Below, in pieces: positions 12,632-24,643 of a stretch of 64,000 nt of DNA; position 1 is the first letter of the stretch, and the number at the start of each line of letters is the position of its first letter. Source of the stretch: Scolanthus callimorphus. Lineage: Eukaryota > Cnidaria > Anthozoa > Actiniaria > Edwardsiidae. The DNA lies in assembly GCA_033964015.1 (NCBI GenBank), contig CM066916.1:27049404-27113403 (forward strand). Direction: 5' to 3'. Made by a program: the position numbers and the translations under genes. Below the pieces are notes generated by a model that made no database searches, was not told the origin of the DNA, and worked only from the letters and a program-made list of their open reading frames with translations.

Positions 12632-13042
12632 ATAAGCAATTATTGGATGAGGTTTTTGTGATTTCCAGAATAAACAATGTCGAGACAAGTGGAATCAGGC
12701 GAGGCCGTAAGGCCGAGCCTGATTCCACTTGGCGAGATATTGTTTATTCTGGAAATCACAAAAACCGAATTCAATAATTGTTTTATTATACATTGATTCA
12801 GTGAAAATACTTTTTTTCTGTCAAGCAATTTTTTTTTACACAAGCGCCTTGTTAAATAGGGGAAGCATTCAAGGGCTGTAGTCCCATGAAACATTGCGCG
12901 CGTAGGATCAAGAATCAGCTAGCTGATTCTTCAAGAATCAGCATGCTGATTCTTGGAGACCTTTGAAGTGCGTGATTCCAAAATTAAAGCGCGCGCTTTT
13001 AGCCAATCAGAATCGAGATAGTGAGTACAATGTATAATAAGA
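12632..13042 (-). mobile_element. Hairpin MITE, copy A
   Basis: Same family as 17355-17650 and 63068-63458, here in the opposite orientation. It contains a strong hairpin (arms of TTGTTTATTCTGGA around GTGGAATCAGGC) and a tandem palindrome AGAATCAGCATGCTGATTCT / AGAATCAGCTAGCTGATTCT. Ends carry TATTATACATTG and CAATAATTGCTTA type sequence. The short frame in it (NSVFVISRINNISPSG) is shared with copy C and reflects only repeat identity. Confidence 0.7.
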
Positions 13043-13235
13043 TTAAATATTTGCTTAATGAAAATGGTAGTTAAGGAGTAAAGGCCATGTACTAGTCCAA
13101 TACTCTGACAAATGTATGCATGGTATTGTTCTTCTCCATTGTATTGCCTCGTTCTATAATACACTCCATTGTTTTAGACAATGCCTTGCATAAATTTGTC
13201 AGTGTATTGGACAACCCTCGCAAAGGCAGCTTGAT

Positions 13236-13375
13236 TAAGGGGCCAACCATTTGACTTTAGAGGGGGGGAGCTTTTTGGGAGTTGGAGATATTTTTCGGAG
13301 GCATTTGGCTTGTAGGAATTTTTTTTAAAAGAAGCCCCCCCCCCCAAAAAAAAAGCCAAATGATCGGCCTCTTAG
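13236..13375. mobile_element. Small TIR element (about 140 bp)
   Basis: The left end GGGGCCAACCATTTGACTTT and right end AAGCCAAATGATCGGCCTC are imperfect inverted repeats around G-rich and C-rich subterminal runs, the same design as the larger Harbinger-like elements. The target duplication is unclear. Confidence 0.5.
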
Positions 13376-13422
13376 GCTCCTGTTAGGATACAGATACAGA
13401 AATTCTATTGAGCGGCACTGCA

Positions 13423-14126
13423 TTAAGTATGGCGCGTTTTCAGGGTCAAAATTAAAAAGAGTTTCATCGTGGATTTTGAATTGCATAAAAAACATTCTGT
13501 CTTTACTCATTTGGATTTACTTGTAAATATATTTTGTATTTCTATAAGAAAGTGATAAACATTTTGCGTTGCACGCATTTCGAATTGAATTCGCATTGAA
13601 CAAAAGCAATCAATTTTCAATGTTTTTAAAAAACTGTCTCACGCGTATTCAGCACAAAACTGTATTCGCATTTCGATTTGAATAATTTCCGCCAATTTGT
13701 TTTAGATTTATAACTATTTTTTTTTGCATTTCCATCGCTCTTTGCATCAATAATATGAATCGAGAAAAAAAACACCTTTAGAAAAAAAACTTGATGTATC
13801 AAAAACTCCCTCATCTGACACATGTTTTGATTTCAATGAACTCTACGCATTTCGATTTGAATACTTTCCACCAGGCATTCCTTGTCCGCCTTGCTTGGAA
13901 AATGACAGAGAGAACCTGGGGACAGTTTTTTAAAAACATAATTGATTGCTTTTGTTCAATGCGAATTCAATTCGAAATGCGTGCAACGCAAAATGTTTAT
14001 CATTTTCTTATCGAAATACAAAATATATTTACAAGTAAATCGAAATGATTAAAGAATGTTTTTTATGAAATTCAAAATCCACGATGAAACACTTTTTAAT
14101 TTTGACCCTGAAAACGCGCCATTTAA
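13423..14126. repeat. Foldback element with about 230-bp arms
   Basis: The left arm starts at GGCGCGTTTTCAGGGTCAAA (13431) and the right arm ends at its inverse, GACCCTGAAAACGCGCC (14120). Arm similarity runs through GCGTTGCACGCATTTCGAAT and its inverse. The 250-bp centre is non-coding and AT-rich. It is probably a foldback-type or long-TIR transposon. Confidence 0.75.
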
Positions 14127-15866
14127 GCGGTCATCCTTTCTTTATCAAAGTCTATTTTTTCTGATGTTTACTGTTTACGTTTTTGAATAAAAAATGCTTT
14201 AGTTTATTGCGTTTATGTTGTTTGCTAGATAAAGTTATACTGGTTCATGTATAACGTTGAGGTGAAAAACAAACAAAATAACAAGGCTTAAGGACAATTG
14301 CTTCCGGTCAGAAGTTTTATTGAGCGATAAAGCCGTACAGCATAGCCGTGCCTTCGTTAACGTTACATTTTTGCTTAGAATACAAAAGAAATGTATGGGA
14401 AAATACATCGATGCCCGTCCAGCCTCGACTTGACATTTTTGCCCATACATTTCTTTGTAAGAATACGAAGATTTGAAAATTCATATCTCAGCCAGTTTTC
14501 AAGTAATTCTTTTGAAACTTTGCAGTTTTACTAATACGGATGTGTAGAATTGGAAACTGGAATTCATTTTCTGATAACTATTAAATATTATTAATCAATA
14601 TTGCGTGATAAAGACCTATAGACTAGTAGCTTAAGCTTTCGAGATGGTTACTACCACTATTGAGGCTAACAAGTCATGAATTGGAGGGAAAAAAAGATAA
14701 AGTGGATAAAGTAAAGTAAACGTCAGGTTCAATTTTGCTCCAAATTTATTCCAAATGAACCTTGCAAAATAATGAATAAAAACTCATCACGTTTATCTGG
14801 TATATGGTCTATGATTGATTAAAACACTCAACCAGAATTCATAATTTTGACAGACATAATCAGGTAAGAAATGTAAAAAAGAGTCCTCAATGTCATTATC
14901 AAAATGCACCGATCGATGTCCAGCGTGTGCAAGGGGAGATTTCTACAATGAATAATAATGTCGAGTTTTTAGATCGATATGGTCCAACAAATCTAACGCC
15001 AAAACAAACACAAGGCAAATTAAAATCTCACCTGGTTTCCGTGTTTTCGATGAACCGGAACTGAAAAGCCTCTCATGTCCTTGTAGACTAATCCAAAGGG
15101 AGAGCGGCGTTCACCGCGAGACGCCATTTTCATGACAGTTTTGAAAGACTTCACCACTCCAATCAGAGGTAGACTAAACAATCAGTTCCATCCCGATAGT
15201 CTTCCGACGGATGACGATGGTGCTCGAGTGCTAGCCAAATCGAATTTTACGACAATACATTAAAAAGCAACTATTTTTTGCATCGAAAGTCCGTAAACAG
15301 GACAAGAAGAAGAGTCTCAAGTGTCAAAATCATTTTATTGAGCTAGGAAATTGGAGAATGGGATTAGACACGTTTCGAGCCGGGGAGCTCTGGGTACGAG
15401 AATTTCACGGCCAAAGCCATATTTGGAATGACTTGGAATCATTAACCCTGAGGAAGTGACAGTGAAAGAATTTCGGCAAATGTAGCAAGAAAACTGAAAT
15501 TTTGAATGAAAACTTGCAGGAATCACAGAGACTCGAGTTCTCTGATTTTGGCTTGGCGACCACGCTAAAATACCCACACCTAGCTCGCGCGCGACTCGAC
15601 CCAGTCCTCCTAAGTGCATTCAGCAAAAACAATGATTCATTGATATGCCGATGTTTTTAATTATTCACTATTTCTATTTTACTTAAAAAAATACAGTGTT
15701 GTATTTGCGAAATTCCATGCGAAAAAGCCGGCCATGAATAGGTCAGATTTGTTTCTGGATCCGCGCCTGCTGTGGAGTTTAGTGTTCTTGTATAAAGTGT
15801 CAAGGCAAAAATATGATGAAAATTTTGACTACGTTCCGGACGTAGTTATCGCGCCATCCTTAGTGC

Positions 15867-16175
15867 TTAACAAATAGATCTCGTATTGCGTGCGTGTATA
15901 CTGTAATAGATACACAGATGACGTCACAGAATGTCATGAAGAAAAAAGTACGCAAACAGACGCAGTCGAGTTGCGTGACTGTTAGTGTTCATGACATTCT
16001 GTGACGTATTCTGTGTATCTATTACAGTACATACGCACAAAAAAACGAGATCTATTTGCTTTATACAATAACACAATAACAAACGGGATTTTTGTGAACC
16101 GTGTATCCGTACTCTTATAGCAACATGACTCGCGACCAATCAGAGCACGCGATTTACTAGTGTTGTTGTATAATT
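15867..16175. mobile_element. Hairpin MITE (AACAAATAGATCTCG family), copy 1
   Basis: The element opens with TAACAAATAGATCTCG and contains a hairpin: GTAATAGATACACAGATGACG and GACATTCTGTGACG in inverted arrangement. It closes with GTTGTTGTATAAT. A second copy with the same order of blocks is at 43339-43703. Confidence 0.7.
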
Positions 16176-16603
16176 AGACATATCAGCTGGAAGGGTATAG
16201 TATCGGCAGGATAAATATCAGATATTAGATTTCCATTACTTGATATTTGTGAGTCTCATCTTGTGATATTTAACAACTATCCCCCGAAGGGGAGGTGATT
16301 AGTGGATATCCACCGCTAGCCACCAACCAAATCAGTAGAATAAAATAAGGTTTAAAACTATTAAAAACGAGCTGCCATTTTGCTGTTCTTCTGAAAACAG
16401 CAAATATTGTCGTATATCTACTTATTTCAGGAACCAATCAGAGCGCACGAAAATGACTATCCGATAGTATTTTAAAAAGGGAGAAAATTCTAGGTTGGAC
16501 ATCAGTTTGAAGTTGAAGTGATCCAATAAATATCCGATATTAGATTTCTGTTCCAAAAAAGTCCCAAGTATTTCTCATGCGATATTCTACGACTATTCAA
16601 ATC

Positions 16604-16750
16604 TTCAGGAGGCTAGATTCCGCTAAAAAAATACGTGAAAATAGCACGAAAAAGGTGATATCACACGAGTTTCGCAGCGAGCGACGACGGCGATATCGCC
16701 TTTTTGAGTGCTATTTTCTTAGCGGAATCTACCGGACACTGAAGACTTCC
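16604..16750. repeat. Imperfect hairpin
   Basis: CTAGATTCCGCTAAAAAAAT near 16612 pairs with TTCTTAGCGGAATCTA near 16716, and GGTGATATC pairs with GATATCGCC. The inner sequence is non-coding. Short pieces resembling the 193-bp array lie on both sides. Confidence 0.6.
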
Positions 16751-17002
16751 AAAATACTTGAATCGTATGATATGATATCTCGTCCTCAATTTCCACAAAA
16801 AAGAGATATCATAGGATTCTATCCAATAGTAGACACATTAAAACGAAGCAATGTGAAAATGTCCGATAAATATCAGTTGCTAGATCTCCATTCATCTTTA
16901 TTGTTCAAACCTCACAACCTATGATATTATCGAATAAATATGTGATAAAATCTTCCTTAAATCAAGTATCTGATAAACTCACTATACTATAGAGCTCACT
17001 AT

Positions 17003-17367
17003 AGAGCGGATTTCACATGACTGTCGTGTTTGCGATTGGTTTGCTTTCTCATTGGCTGCTTATTTCCATCAACCAATCAAATTACAAACTAATTACAATC
17101 AAGGAATTACTAGCCAATTGGTTCGGCTCCTGATTGGCTGGGCCGGAAACCATTCAGCAGTAAGTTGTAATTACTCTTGTTTCTGATTGGCTAGTGATTG
17201 CACAATTGCGATTACTTTCACGACGGTCATCTGGGTCCAGTTGCTCGAAAGCGGTTTAGCACTAATCCAGGATTAATTACCATGGTGACTCGATGGTTTT
17301 GTTCAGAACTAAACCTGGTTTAAATTTAATCCACCTTTGAACAACCCGCACCTGAAATCTGCTCTAT
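17003..17367. mobile_element. AGAGCGGATTTC-family MITE with internal insertion
   Basis: The left terminus AGAGCGGATTTCACATGA and right terminus CTGAAATCTGCTCT belong to a family present at least six times in the window. The right terminus is split by about 120 bp starting near GGGTCCAGTTGCTCGAAAG, an apparent nested insertion. TA flanks the termini, suggesting a TA target duplication. Confidence 0.65.
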
Positions 17368-17650
17368 CGATTCTGATTGGCTACGAGCGCGCGCTTTACT
17401 TTGGAAATCACGCACTTTGAGGGTCTTCAAGAATCAGCATGCTGATTCTTCAGGAATCAGCTAGCTGATTCTTGATACGCGCGCAATGCATCATGGGACT
17501 AGAGCGCTTTCCCTATTTTAACAAGGCGCTTGTGTAAAATAAATTGCTTGACAGCAAGAAAAGTATTTTTACTGAATCAATGTATAATAAAACAATTATT
17601 GAATTCGGTTTTTGTGATCTACAGAGATCACAAAAGCCTCATCCAATAAT
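17355..17650 (+). mobile_element. Hairpin MITE, copy B (hairpin deleted)
   Basis: This follows copies A and C from GATTCTGATTGGCTACGAGC through the AGAATCAGCATGCTGATTCT palindromes to CAATAATTGCTTA. The large GTGGAATCAGGC hairpin is missing, leaving a short GTGATCTACAGAGATCAC stub. Precise loss of a hairpin is expected from replication slippage. Confidence 0.65.
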
Positions 17651-19240
17651 TGCTTAAAATATAATTATCAAGTAAATATCCAATAAACGATAACTATCAG
17701 TTGCAAGGTGAAAATATCCCATAAATATAAGTTACTAGATTTCCATTAATCTTTATAGTTCACCCCTCATAACCTATGATATTATAGAATAAATATCTGA
17801 TAATATCTTCCTTAAATCAAGTATCTGATAAACATTCGATAATAGACAAAAATATAATTATCAAGTAAATATTCGATAAACGATAACTGTCAGTTGCAAG
17901 GTGAAAATATCCGATAAATATCAGTTACTAGATTTCCATTAATCTTTATAGTTCACCCCTCACAAACTATGATATTATAGAATAAATATCTGATAATATC
18001 TTCCTTAAATCAAGTATCTGATAAACATTCGATAATAGACAAAAATATAATTATCAAGTAAATATCCGATAAACGATAACTATCAGTTGCAAGGTGAAAA
18101 TATCCGATAAATATCAGTTACTAGATTTCAAGTAATCTTTATAGTTCACCCCTCATAAACTATGATATTATCGAATAAATATCTGATAATATCTTCCTTA
18201 AATCAAGTATCTGATAAACATTCGATAATAGACAAAAATATAATTATCAAGTAAATATCCGATAAACGATAACTATCAGTTGCAAGGTGAAAATATCCGA
18301 TAAATATCAGTTACTAGATTTCAAGTAATCTTTATAGTTCACCCCTCACAAACTATGATATTATCGAATAAATATCTGATAATATCTTCCTTAAATCAAG
18401 TATCTGATAAACATTCGATAATAGACAAAAATATAATTATCAAGTAGATATCCGATAAACGATAACTATCAGTTGCAAGGTGAAAATATCCGATAAATAT
18501 CAGTTACTAGATTTCAAGTAATCTTTATAGTTCACCCCTCACAAACTATGATATTATCGAATAAATATCTGATAATATCTTCCTTAAATCAAGTATCTGA
18601 TAAACATCCGATAATAGACAAAAATATAATTATCAAGTAAATATCCGATAAACGATAACTATCAGTTGCAAGGTGAAAATATCCGATAAATATCAGTTAC
18701 TAGATTTCAAGTAATCTTTATAGTTCACCCCTCACAAACTATGATATTATCGAATAAATATCTGATAATATCTTCCTTAAATCAAGTATCTGATAAACAT
18801 TCGATAATAGACAAAAATATAATTATCAAGTAGATATCCGATAAACGATAACTATCAGTTGCAAGGTGAAAATATCCGATAAATATCAGTTACTAGATTT
18901 CCATTAATCTTTATAGTTCACCCCTCACAAACTATGATATTATCGAATAAATATCTGATAATATCTTCCTTAAATCAAGTATCTGATAAACATCCGATAA
19001 TAGACAAAAATATAATTATCAAGTAAATATCCGATAAACGATAACTATCAGTTGCAAGGTGAAAATATCCGATAAATATCAGTTACTAGATTCCCATTAA
19101 TCTTTATAGTTCACCCCTCACAAACTATGATATTATCGAATAAATATCTGATAAAATCTTCCTTAAATCAAGTATCTGATAAACATCCGATAATAGACAA
19201 AAGATAATTATCAACTAAATATCGGATAAACGAAAACTGC
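17651..19240. repeat. 193-bp tandem array, about 8 units
   Basis: The GTTCACCCCTCA motif recurs at 193-bp spacing (for example 17759, 17952, 18145, 18338). The unit is AT-rich with many GATAA/TTATC steps such as CGATAAACGATAACTATCAG. Partial related pieces occur at 16190-16260 and 16850-16990, so the array arose near an older repeat. Confidence 0.95.
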
Positions 19241-20124
19241 AGGATATCGCGGCTGTCTGAGTTTTATCAAACAAGACGAGAGTATGCGCATATTTGCCCG
19301 AGGAATTTCTAATAGAAATTGTAGTGTAGGTTTCACAAAGTGTCGAGACAATGGCCTATTCTAATTGAGTAATTATCGTCTCCAACGAAAGAACCACTAA
19401 TTGAACCACTTCTTACTATATTGCTTCTCCTTTTGTAAGTTTGCCCTCCACTAGCTCATTCTTTGATTTCCATCCCGGTTTGGAAATTTTCCCAAACAAT
19501 TAAGCTTAACTTAAAAGACGGAATTTATTATTGCATTTCTTATGAGTGCAGTGAAGCAAATTGTATAAGGTGACCTAGTACATAGTTTTATTCAGAGGTG
19601 TTGTAATTACTTTGCGATTTGTAATTACTACAGTCATATGAAATCTACTCTAAGAGTGCAAATTACTAGGCCATTGGTGTAGCAAAAATCATTAGAACGT
19701 GACTGGGTATGAGACAGGAAGCCCCAAAAATACAATAAATTATAAGCACAAAGTGGGAGTTGAGCTATGAAAACAATGCAGTGGCGTACCTTGTAAAAAT
19801 GTCTGGCTTTGTTCCTGGGTGGGTGCAACCCAGCATTAAAGAATTTCCTGCAGTCTCCTTTTTTTTTCTTTGAATGAAAAAGTCTGGAGCAAGGAACATA
19901 TTTTAAATAAAGCTTGAAAACATTTTCAGGACATCAACCTAAAAAATAACACACTGCTCGGACAGCTGTTCTTACTCACAGCAGCCATCTGAAATTTACT
20001 CTATTAAGCAAAGCTTGTTGTACATGCATACCTGAGAAAATGGTCTATTGAAATAGGTCAATTCAGCTATATCCTGCTTGCAGAGTATACTAATCTATCT
20101 CTTTCATGCCTTTCTGATGTTCAG

Positions 20125-20281
20125 CCACCTAGGCTTCCTCGGAGTAGGAACCGCATACAAGTGGGGTCTACCAACCGATGGCGTTTACCACACTCTCTTG
20201 GAAGTGACCTTCTTGGCTCCAACCAGGCAATACGGGCTGCCTCAAGCTCTTATAATGATACAGTCATGAGCATAATGACTG
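20125..20281 (+). CDS. BTBD16: BTBD16-like exon 3
   Basis: The acceptor is GATGTTCAG at 20124 and the donor G|GTAAGT at 20282. In phase 0 it encodes 52 codons plus one base, including the conserved block VGSTNRWRLPHSLGSDLLG. The longer frame that overlaps it in another phase is not the coding one. This block is a good family marker for BTBD16. Confidence 0.85.
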
Positions 20282-20499
20282 GTAAGTACTAATGTAGTGA
20301 AACGAAATGGCTTGAATCAGTTTGTAAAATGAAATGAAATGGCTTAAAAATCATTCAGTCTTAAGTCCTTTTTGCCACACACAATTGCATGGTGAATAGC
20401 TAAGTGCACACAGCAAATAGGATTTTTCTCTTGTATTGGATGCTGTGACAAAAAAGGGACTGCTGCAAGCAGCCTAGCAGTTTACATACTCAATAAATA

Positions 20500-21823
20500 A
20501 CAGAGGTGGGATCCCACCTTATCCCAGCTGGGATCCCATTACCAGCAATCTGAGACAAAATGGCCGCCGCGCTAATTATGCAGGCCTTGCAGGCCCTTTA
20601 AAAATGGCCGCCGGTCTTATAGGGATTGTATGGAGAAAAGTTTAAAATCTGAAATAAAAAGAGTACTGTAATTCGTGGACAACTTGCCGACCTCTAGATC
20701 AAAAGAATGAACACTATAGAACATTTCGATACATGTTAAAGAGCTTCAAATTTTACTTACAAAGCGCCAAATTTGCTTTAGCGAACGCTGTCCTAACGGC
20801 TGTCTGTCCCTTATGTTTTACAGTAAAATCCGTCCGTAGGCCATTTTCCTTCGCATCCTGATAAAGTTCACGGTTCTGTCCGTACTCGAATCCCAGGTGC
20901 CGACCTCTCAAAATTGAGCCCTGTTGTTGCACATCAAAATGAGCTATAAATCGGCCTTTAGAACGCCCCCAAAACTCCGCCAATTTTCTTTGAACACAGC
21001 ACACTTTTTGCTAATAATCCATGCGAGATTTGAAGAAGAAGACATCGGCTTGAAGTCGTTTTCTAGCTCAAAATAACTGCTACGGCCGTACAATCTCCCT
21101 CTGTGATCGCCATGTTTTTCACTGATAACCAGGCCTTCCCTGGGTAGGTTCTTGATGTATGATTTACGATAGTTTACCGAATAAGTCCCCTTATAGTTGT
21201 CTCACTCGACCTAGTCAGCCATCATTTTACCCTCGCTGAGCCTCGCACACTATCATTCGCATCTTGAATGCCTGTTTTCTTTTAATGCAAAGTTAAACTG
21301 CAGTGCTGTGGTAAATAATATAATGCAAAAATATATATCTGCCCTCAAACATCTCTGAAATACAGCTTTATTTACATGCTACCACCCCTCCCCCCCTCTT
21401 TTCGCCATATTGGATGGCACTTATGAGCATGCTCAGTGCGTTGGCTGACCTTAATAATCGCAGGCGCGAAAAGTCTCGCATTGCTGGTAATGCTGAGCTT
21501 TCATGGATTTGGGATCCCACCTCATCCCACATGGTATCACAGTCTGGATCCCACCTGGGATTTTTGGACGGGACAAGGTCGGATCTCAGGTGGGATATCT
21601 GGGATCTCAGCTCAGGAGGGGTGGACAAGGTCAGATCTCAGGTGGGATATCTGGGATCTCAGCTCAGGTTGCACCTGAGATTCCTTATTACTGGAGGAAT
21701 CCCATGTTTCCACCTCTGATTATTAGACATCCCAGCTCAGGTGGGACTGAGGGACTACCTACATAGGATCCCACCTATATTTACTAGAATCCCAGGATCC
21801 TACTCGGGATTATTAGACATATC
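20500..21823. repeat. Intron 3 region with GGGATCCCACCT repeats
   Basis: Short imperfect repeats of GGGATCCCACCT and ATCTGGGATCTCAGCTCAG occur at about 20510-20545 and 21505-21800, and resume at 23380-23480 beyond the transposon at 21824-23374. The transposon thus sits inside this repeat field. The rest of the intron shows no gene. Confidence 0.6.
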
Positions 21824-22007
21824 CCCCGGGGGGGACTCTAAGGTTAAAATGCTAGGGGTGACCGTCGGGAAACTCGAATTTTGACCCTAAAAAATACCTG
21901 GTGGGAAAAAATTTCCACCCTAAAAAATACCCCTCAGTCTGAAAATACCCTAAAAAATACCAACAACTTTAACAGATTAAATTTTATTCTGGCCGTTTAT
22001 TTGATAT

Positions 22008-23153
22008 CAGGGGTGGATCTAGGATTTTTTTTGACTTGTGCCACCCTCGAACCCACCCATATATGTTTTGTCATTTTCAAAAATTTCCAGTAACAACCTC
22101 AGTTGCCTCTCGCATTTCAAAAATAAGACTTGATTATACATGTGATGTCTTCATGTATTCATTATAGAAACAATAAACACTTAATAGTTACATACTTATA
22201 CATTATTGCAAAATGTCAGCCATTCGCATTCGTTTGGGGTGCATTTGTGCAAACAGATCAATATCCTGTGGGCATACATGATAAGGTATCGTTGTCCAAA
22301 ATGTCAACAGCGATTTCACCTGCTTTTGTCTAACCTGTTGGAGTTACGACCGCATTCTTCGGCAAACATAGGGCAGGGGAGGCAGAAAGCTACGTCAAGG
22401 AATTTTGAATACACCAGCCAAGAGAAACTTCTCGGCCAGGATGGATTAAATCGTCTATCTCTGATTCCTTCCTTCGACTTTGCAGAATCCGCCTTCCACA
22501 CGCTTGTTTTCTCAGAAAACATAAACATGCTGATTTTCTTTGATCCGAAAACCAGGAATAAAACACCAAAATCAAATGGAGAACACTCGATCCTCCTTAC
22601 CACAAGTTGGATCTCCATCGATTAAAAGCAGCCATGTTTAGAATTGCAGTTGATCTTCTTCGTCGAATCGTTTTAGTTATAATTTAATCGCCAGCGCCTT
22701 TCTACCAGTTCCAATTAGTGCCAGCTACAACAGTAGCCAATAGAATTCGACTTTGACTAGTACCAAAAAACAAAGCTCACTAGTGCCGGCCAATGTAATA
22801 TGCGTTTGAGCTGTGCCACGTCCAGCAGATAAGAGCATCCCCCGTAGGACCCTACCCTAATACACAAATTTTGTCTGTCTCGTACGTTGCGTGACCAACC
22901 AAAGGTCACAAACCAAAAAGAAGGCCGCGACAGGTTTTTAATTGCGCGCGAGAGATTTATACGATGTTTAAATGAACGAATTTTGCTTTGTAATTTTTAT
23001 CTTTCTTTATTTCAAAACAACATTGACTAGTTCCATGGAATAAGAGGAACTAGTCTTTGCTGATTTTTACTTATAATTTCTGTATTTTTTGTACTTTCCA
23101 AAAGTTTGACTAGTTCCATGGAATAAGTGGCACTAGTCTGGATCCACCCCTGG
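22008..23153 (-). mobile_element. hAT-like element nested in a TIR transposon
   Basis: The 1,146-bp insertion has termini CAGGGGTGGATCTAGGA and TCTGGATCCACCCCTG and is flanked by GATAT on both sides. Ends beginning CAGGGG are typical of hAT elements, and some hAT lineages make 5-bp duplications. It carries a remnant of a TTF-type zinc-finger region on the minus strand (see 22316-22618). Confidence 0.65.
22316..22618 (-). pseudogene. hAT transposase N-terminal remnant (TTF-type zinc finger)
   Basis: The 100-codon minus-strand frame contains RSFSWLVYSKFLDVAFCLPC, which resembles the TTF-type zinc finger at the start of ZMYM-like hAT transposases (W..F.WL.Y......FC..C). The rest of a transposase is absent, so this is a broken copy. 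Assignment rests on this motif and on the hAT-like termini around it. Confidence 0.5.
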
Positions 23154-23504
23154 ATATACATCAAATGTATCCTCTCGAGTTTCGAATACACTATCATTCT
23201 TTCAAATATTTTGTACCTTATTTGCGCGAGAACCCCCTAAAAAATACCTATTTTTTTCTTACCATACCGTTTTTTTTCAAACCCCTAAAAAATACCAGAT
23301 CGCCGATTTCAACCCCTAAAAAATACGACGGTCACCCCTAGCATTCGAATATAGGGAGTCCCCCCCCCCCCCCGGGACATATCCCAGCTCAGATGGGATT
23401 AGTGGTTCTACTTGGGATCCCACCTATTGCACCGGGATTATTATGATTATGATGATAATTAGACATCACAGCTCAGATGGGATCACAAAAAAGCCTAACA
23501 CAAT

Positions 23505-23617
23505 TAGAGCGATTTCCATATGACTAACTAATTACACCAATTCTGAATGAAACCTATAGGAATGATTACAAAGTTTTTGCGAATTACTTATGACACTCAT
23601 CTGAAATCTGCTCTAAT
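23505..23617. mobile_element. Short AGAGCGGATTTC-family MITE
   Basis: TTAGAGCGATTTCCATATGAC at the left and CTGAAATCTGCTCTAA at the right form the family's terminal inverted repeats around about 75 bp of unrelated sequence. It ends just before the acceptor of exon 4. Confidence 0.55.
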
Positions 23618-23633
23618 CTATGGTATTCTACAG

Positions 23634-23850
23634 CTGACAGCCCAATGACTACTTGTAACCATGGTGATACAGCAAGAGAGAAGGGCATCAAGGGTGCACA
23701 ATTTCAGTCATTGATATCCCCAAGACTTCTCAGAACACAGCCAGCTCTGTCCTCCTTACTGTGGAAAGGTTCAACTGGCCAGCCACTTTTAAAATCACAA
23801 CCATTCACTTTCACAAGGTCACAGATGCAAAACTCGTTTGAGAAACAAAG
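23634..23850 (+). CDS. BTBD16: BTBD16-like exon 4
   Basis: The acceptor is ATTCTACAG at 23633 and the donor AAAG|GTAAGT at 23851. It completes codon 118 and adds 71 codons plus two bases. The product is a basic, serine-rich linker (GAQFQSLISPRLLRTQPALS) without a recognised domain. At 217 bp it is the longest exon seen. Confidence 0.8.
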
Positions 23851-24249
23851 GTAAGTTAACACACCAACAGTGTTTTTAATTGCTGATAGGAAATTGTGAC
23901 CATTGACAAAATTCCATTTTTCAGCATCCTCAGACTCACTGTCACTTTCACAGTCAGGCAACTCTATCTCTTTACGGAATGCATCAGCTTTGGTATCTAA
24001 CTGTCTGCAGTACTCCTCATTATTTATTTGCGTCGCATAAGTGGAATCTTGTCATTGACTAATTTTTAATTGGTTCACACTTAAATTCAAGGTTCAGAGT
24101 TTAAATTGCGAAAAATAAATCAGGGGTTTTCATAATAATTTCTCTCTGGGGATCCCCGATTATCCTGATAATGAAAGCATTGTGCTGTACTCACTGGTGT
24201 CTGGATAGCACAAATAAATGTCCAAGACTTGTGCTCTTTTTGCTTGTAG

Positions 24250-24413
24250 CAGTTCAAGAGCTGTCCCAGACAGGGAGCAAGAAATACCCACTCCACAGCA
24301 ACTGAAGCAAATAGAATACCAAAAGAATTTTGTCCCTCCTGGGAAACGCTCACCCACACCAATGGAAATGTTCCTGTATCGGTCACAGGCAGCCACTACA
24401 CATAAGACCCCAG
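24250..24413 (+). CDS. BTBD16: BTBD16-like exon 5
   Basis: The acceptor is TTGCTTGTAG at 24249 and the donor CCAG|GTAAAG at 24414. It encodes residues 190-244, a hydrophilic linker (EIPTPQQLKQIEYQKNFVPP) leading to the BTB domain. Phases match exon 4 (2) and exon 6 (1). Confidence 0.8.
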
Positions 24414-24467
24414 GTAAAGTTTCTCGAAATTTCAGAATATTCAATTTGTAGATGCATCTGACATGCA

Positions 24468-24643
24468 CACAGGGAATTTCTGCAGAAACCCATCCATGGG
24501 AAAAGCTGAATTTCCCATTGTAAAAGAATGGGAAGTGTTCAGATTTTCCATGGCTATCCATGTGAATTCTGAACACTTCCCATGCATGTGACTTGGGAAA
24601 TTCAGCTTTTCCCATGGATGGGTTTCTGCAGAAATTCCCTGTG
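24468..24643. repeat. Long hairpin (about 75-bp arms)
   Basis: CACAGGGAATTTCTGCAGAA at the left is repeated in inverse at the right, and the match continues through CCATGGGAAAAGCTGAATTT. The loop is about 20-30 bp. It is a MITE or inverted duplication; transcribed from either strand it would fold into one hairpin. Confidence 0.85.

Larger units (their letters stand above)
9641..20124. other. Intron 2, filled with satellites and MITEs
   Basis: This 10.5-kb intron carries three AT-rich tandem arrays (9888-11610, 11613-12330, 17651-19240), a foldback element and several hairpin elements, listed separately. Stretches at 14130-15860 and 19245-20124 show nothing recognisable except fragments of dispersed repeats. 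Confidence 0.6.
21824..23374. mobile_element. TIR transposon (about 1.55 kb) holding a nested element
   Basis: Left end: a G run then GACTCTAAGG and TGCTAGGGGTGACCGTCG. Right end: the inverse CGACGGTCACCCCTAGCA then GGGAGTCC and a C run. ACATAT flanks both sides. Subterminal zones repeat CCTAAAAAATACC. A separate element at 22008-23153 is inserted within it. No intact transposase was found. Confidence 0.65.

Noticed and set aside
12640..12894. 84-codon frame shared with 63247-63459
   Set aside because: The identity comes from two copies of a hairpin MITE; no codon conservation beyond the repeat.
20753..21004. 83-codon minus-strand frame (LRGRHLGFEYGQNRELYQ)
   Set aside because: It looks somewhat protein-like, but I could match it to no family and saw no splice sites or neighbours to support it.
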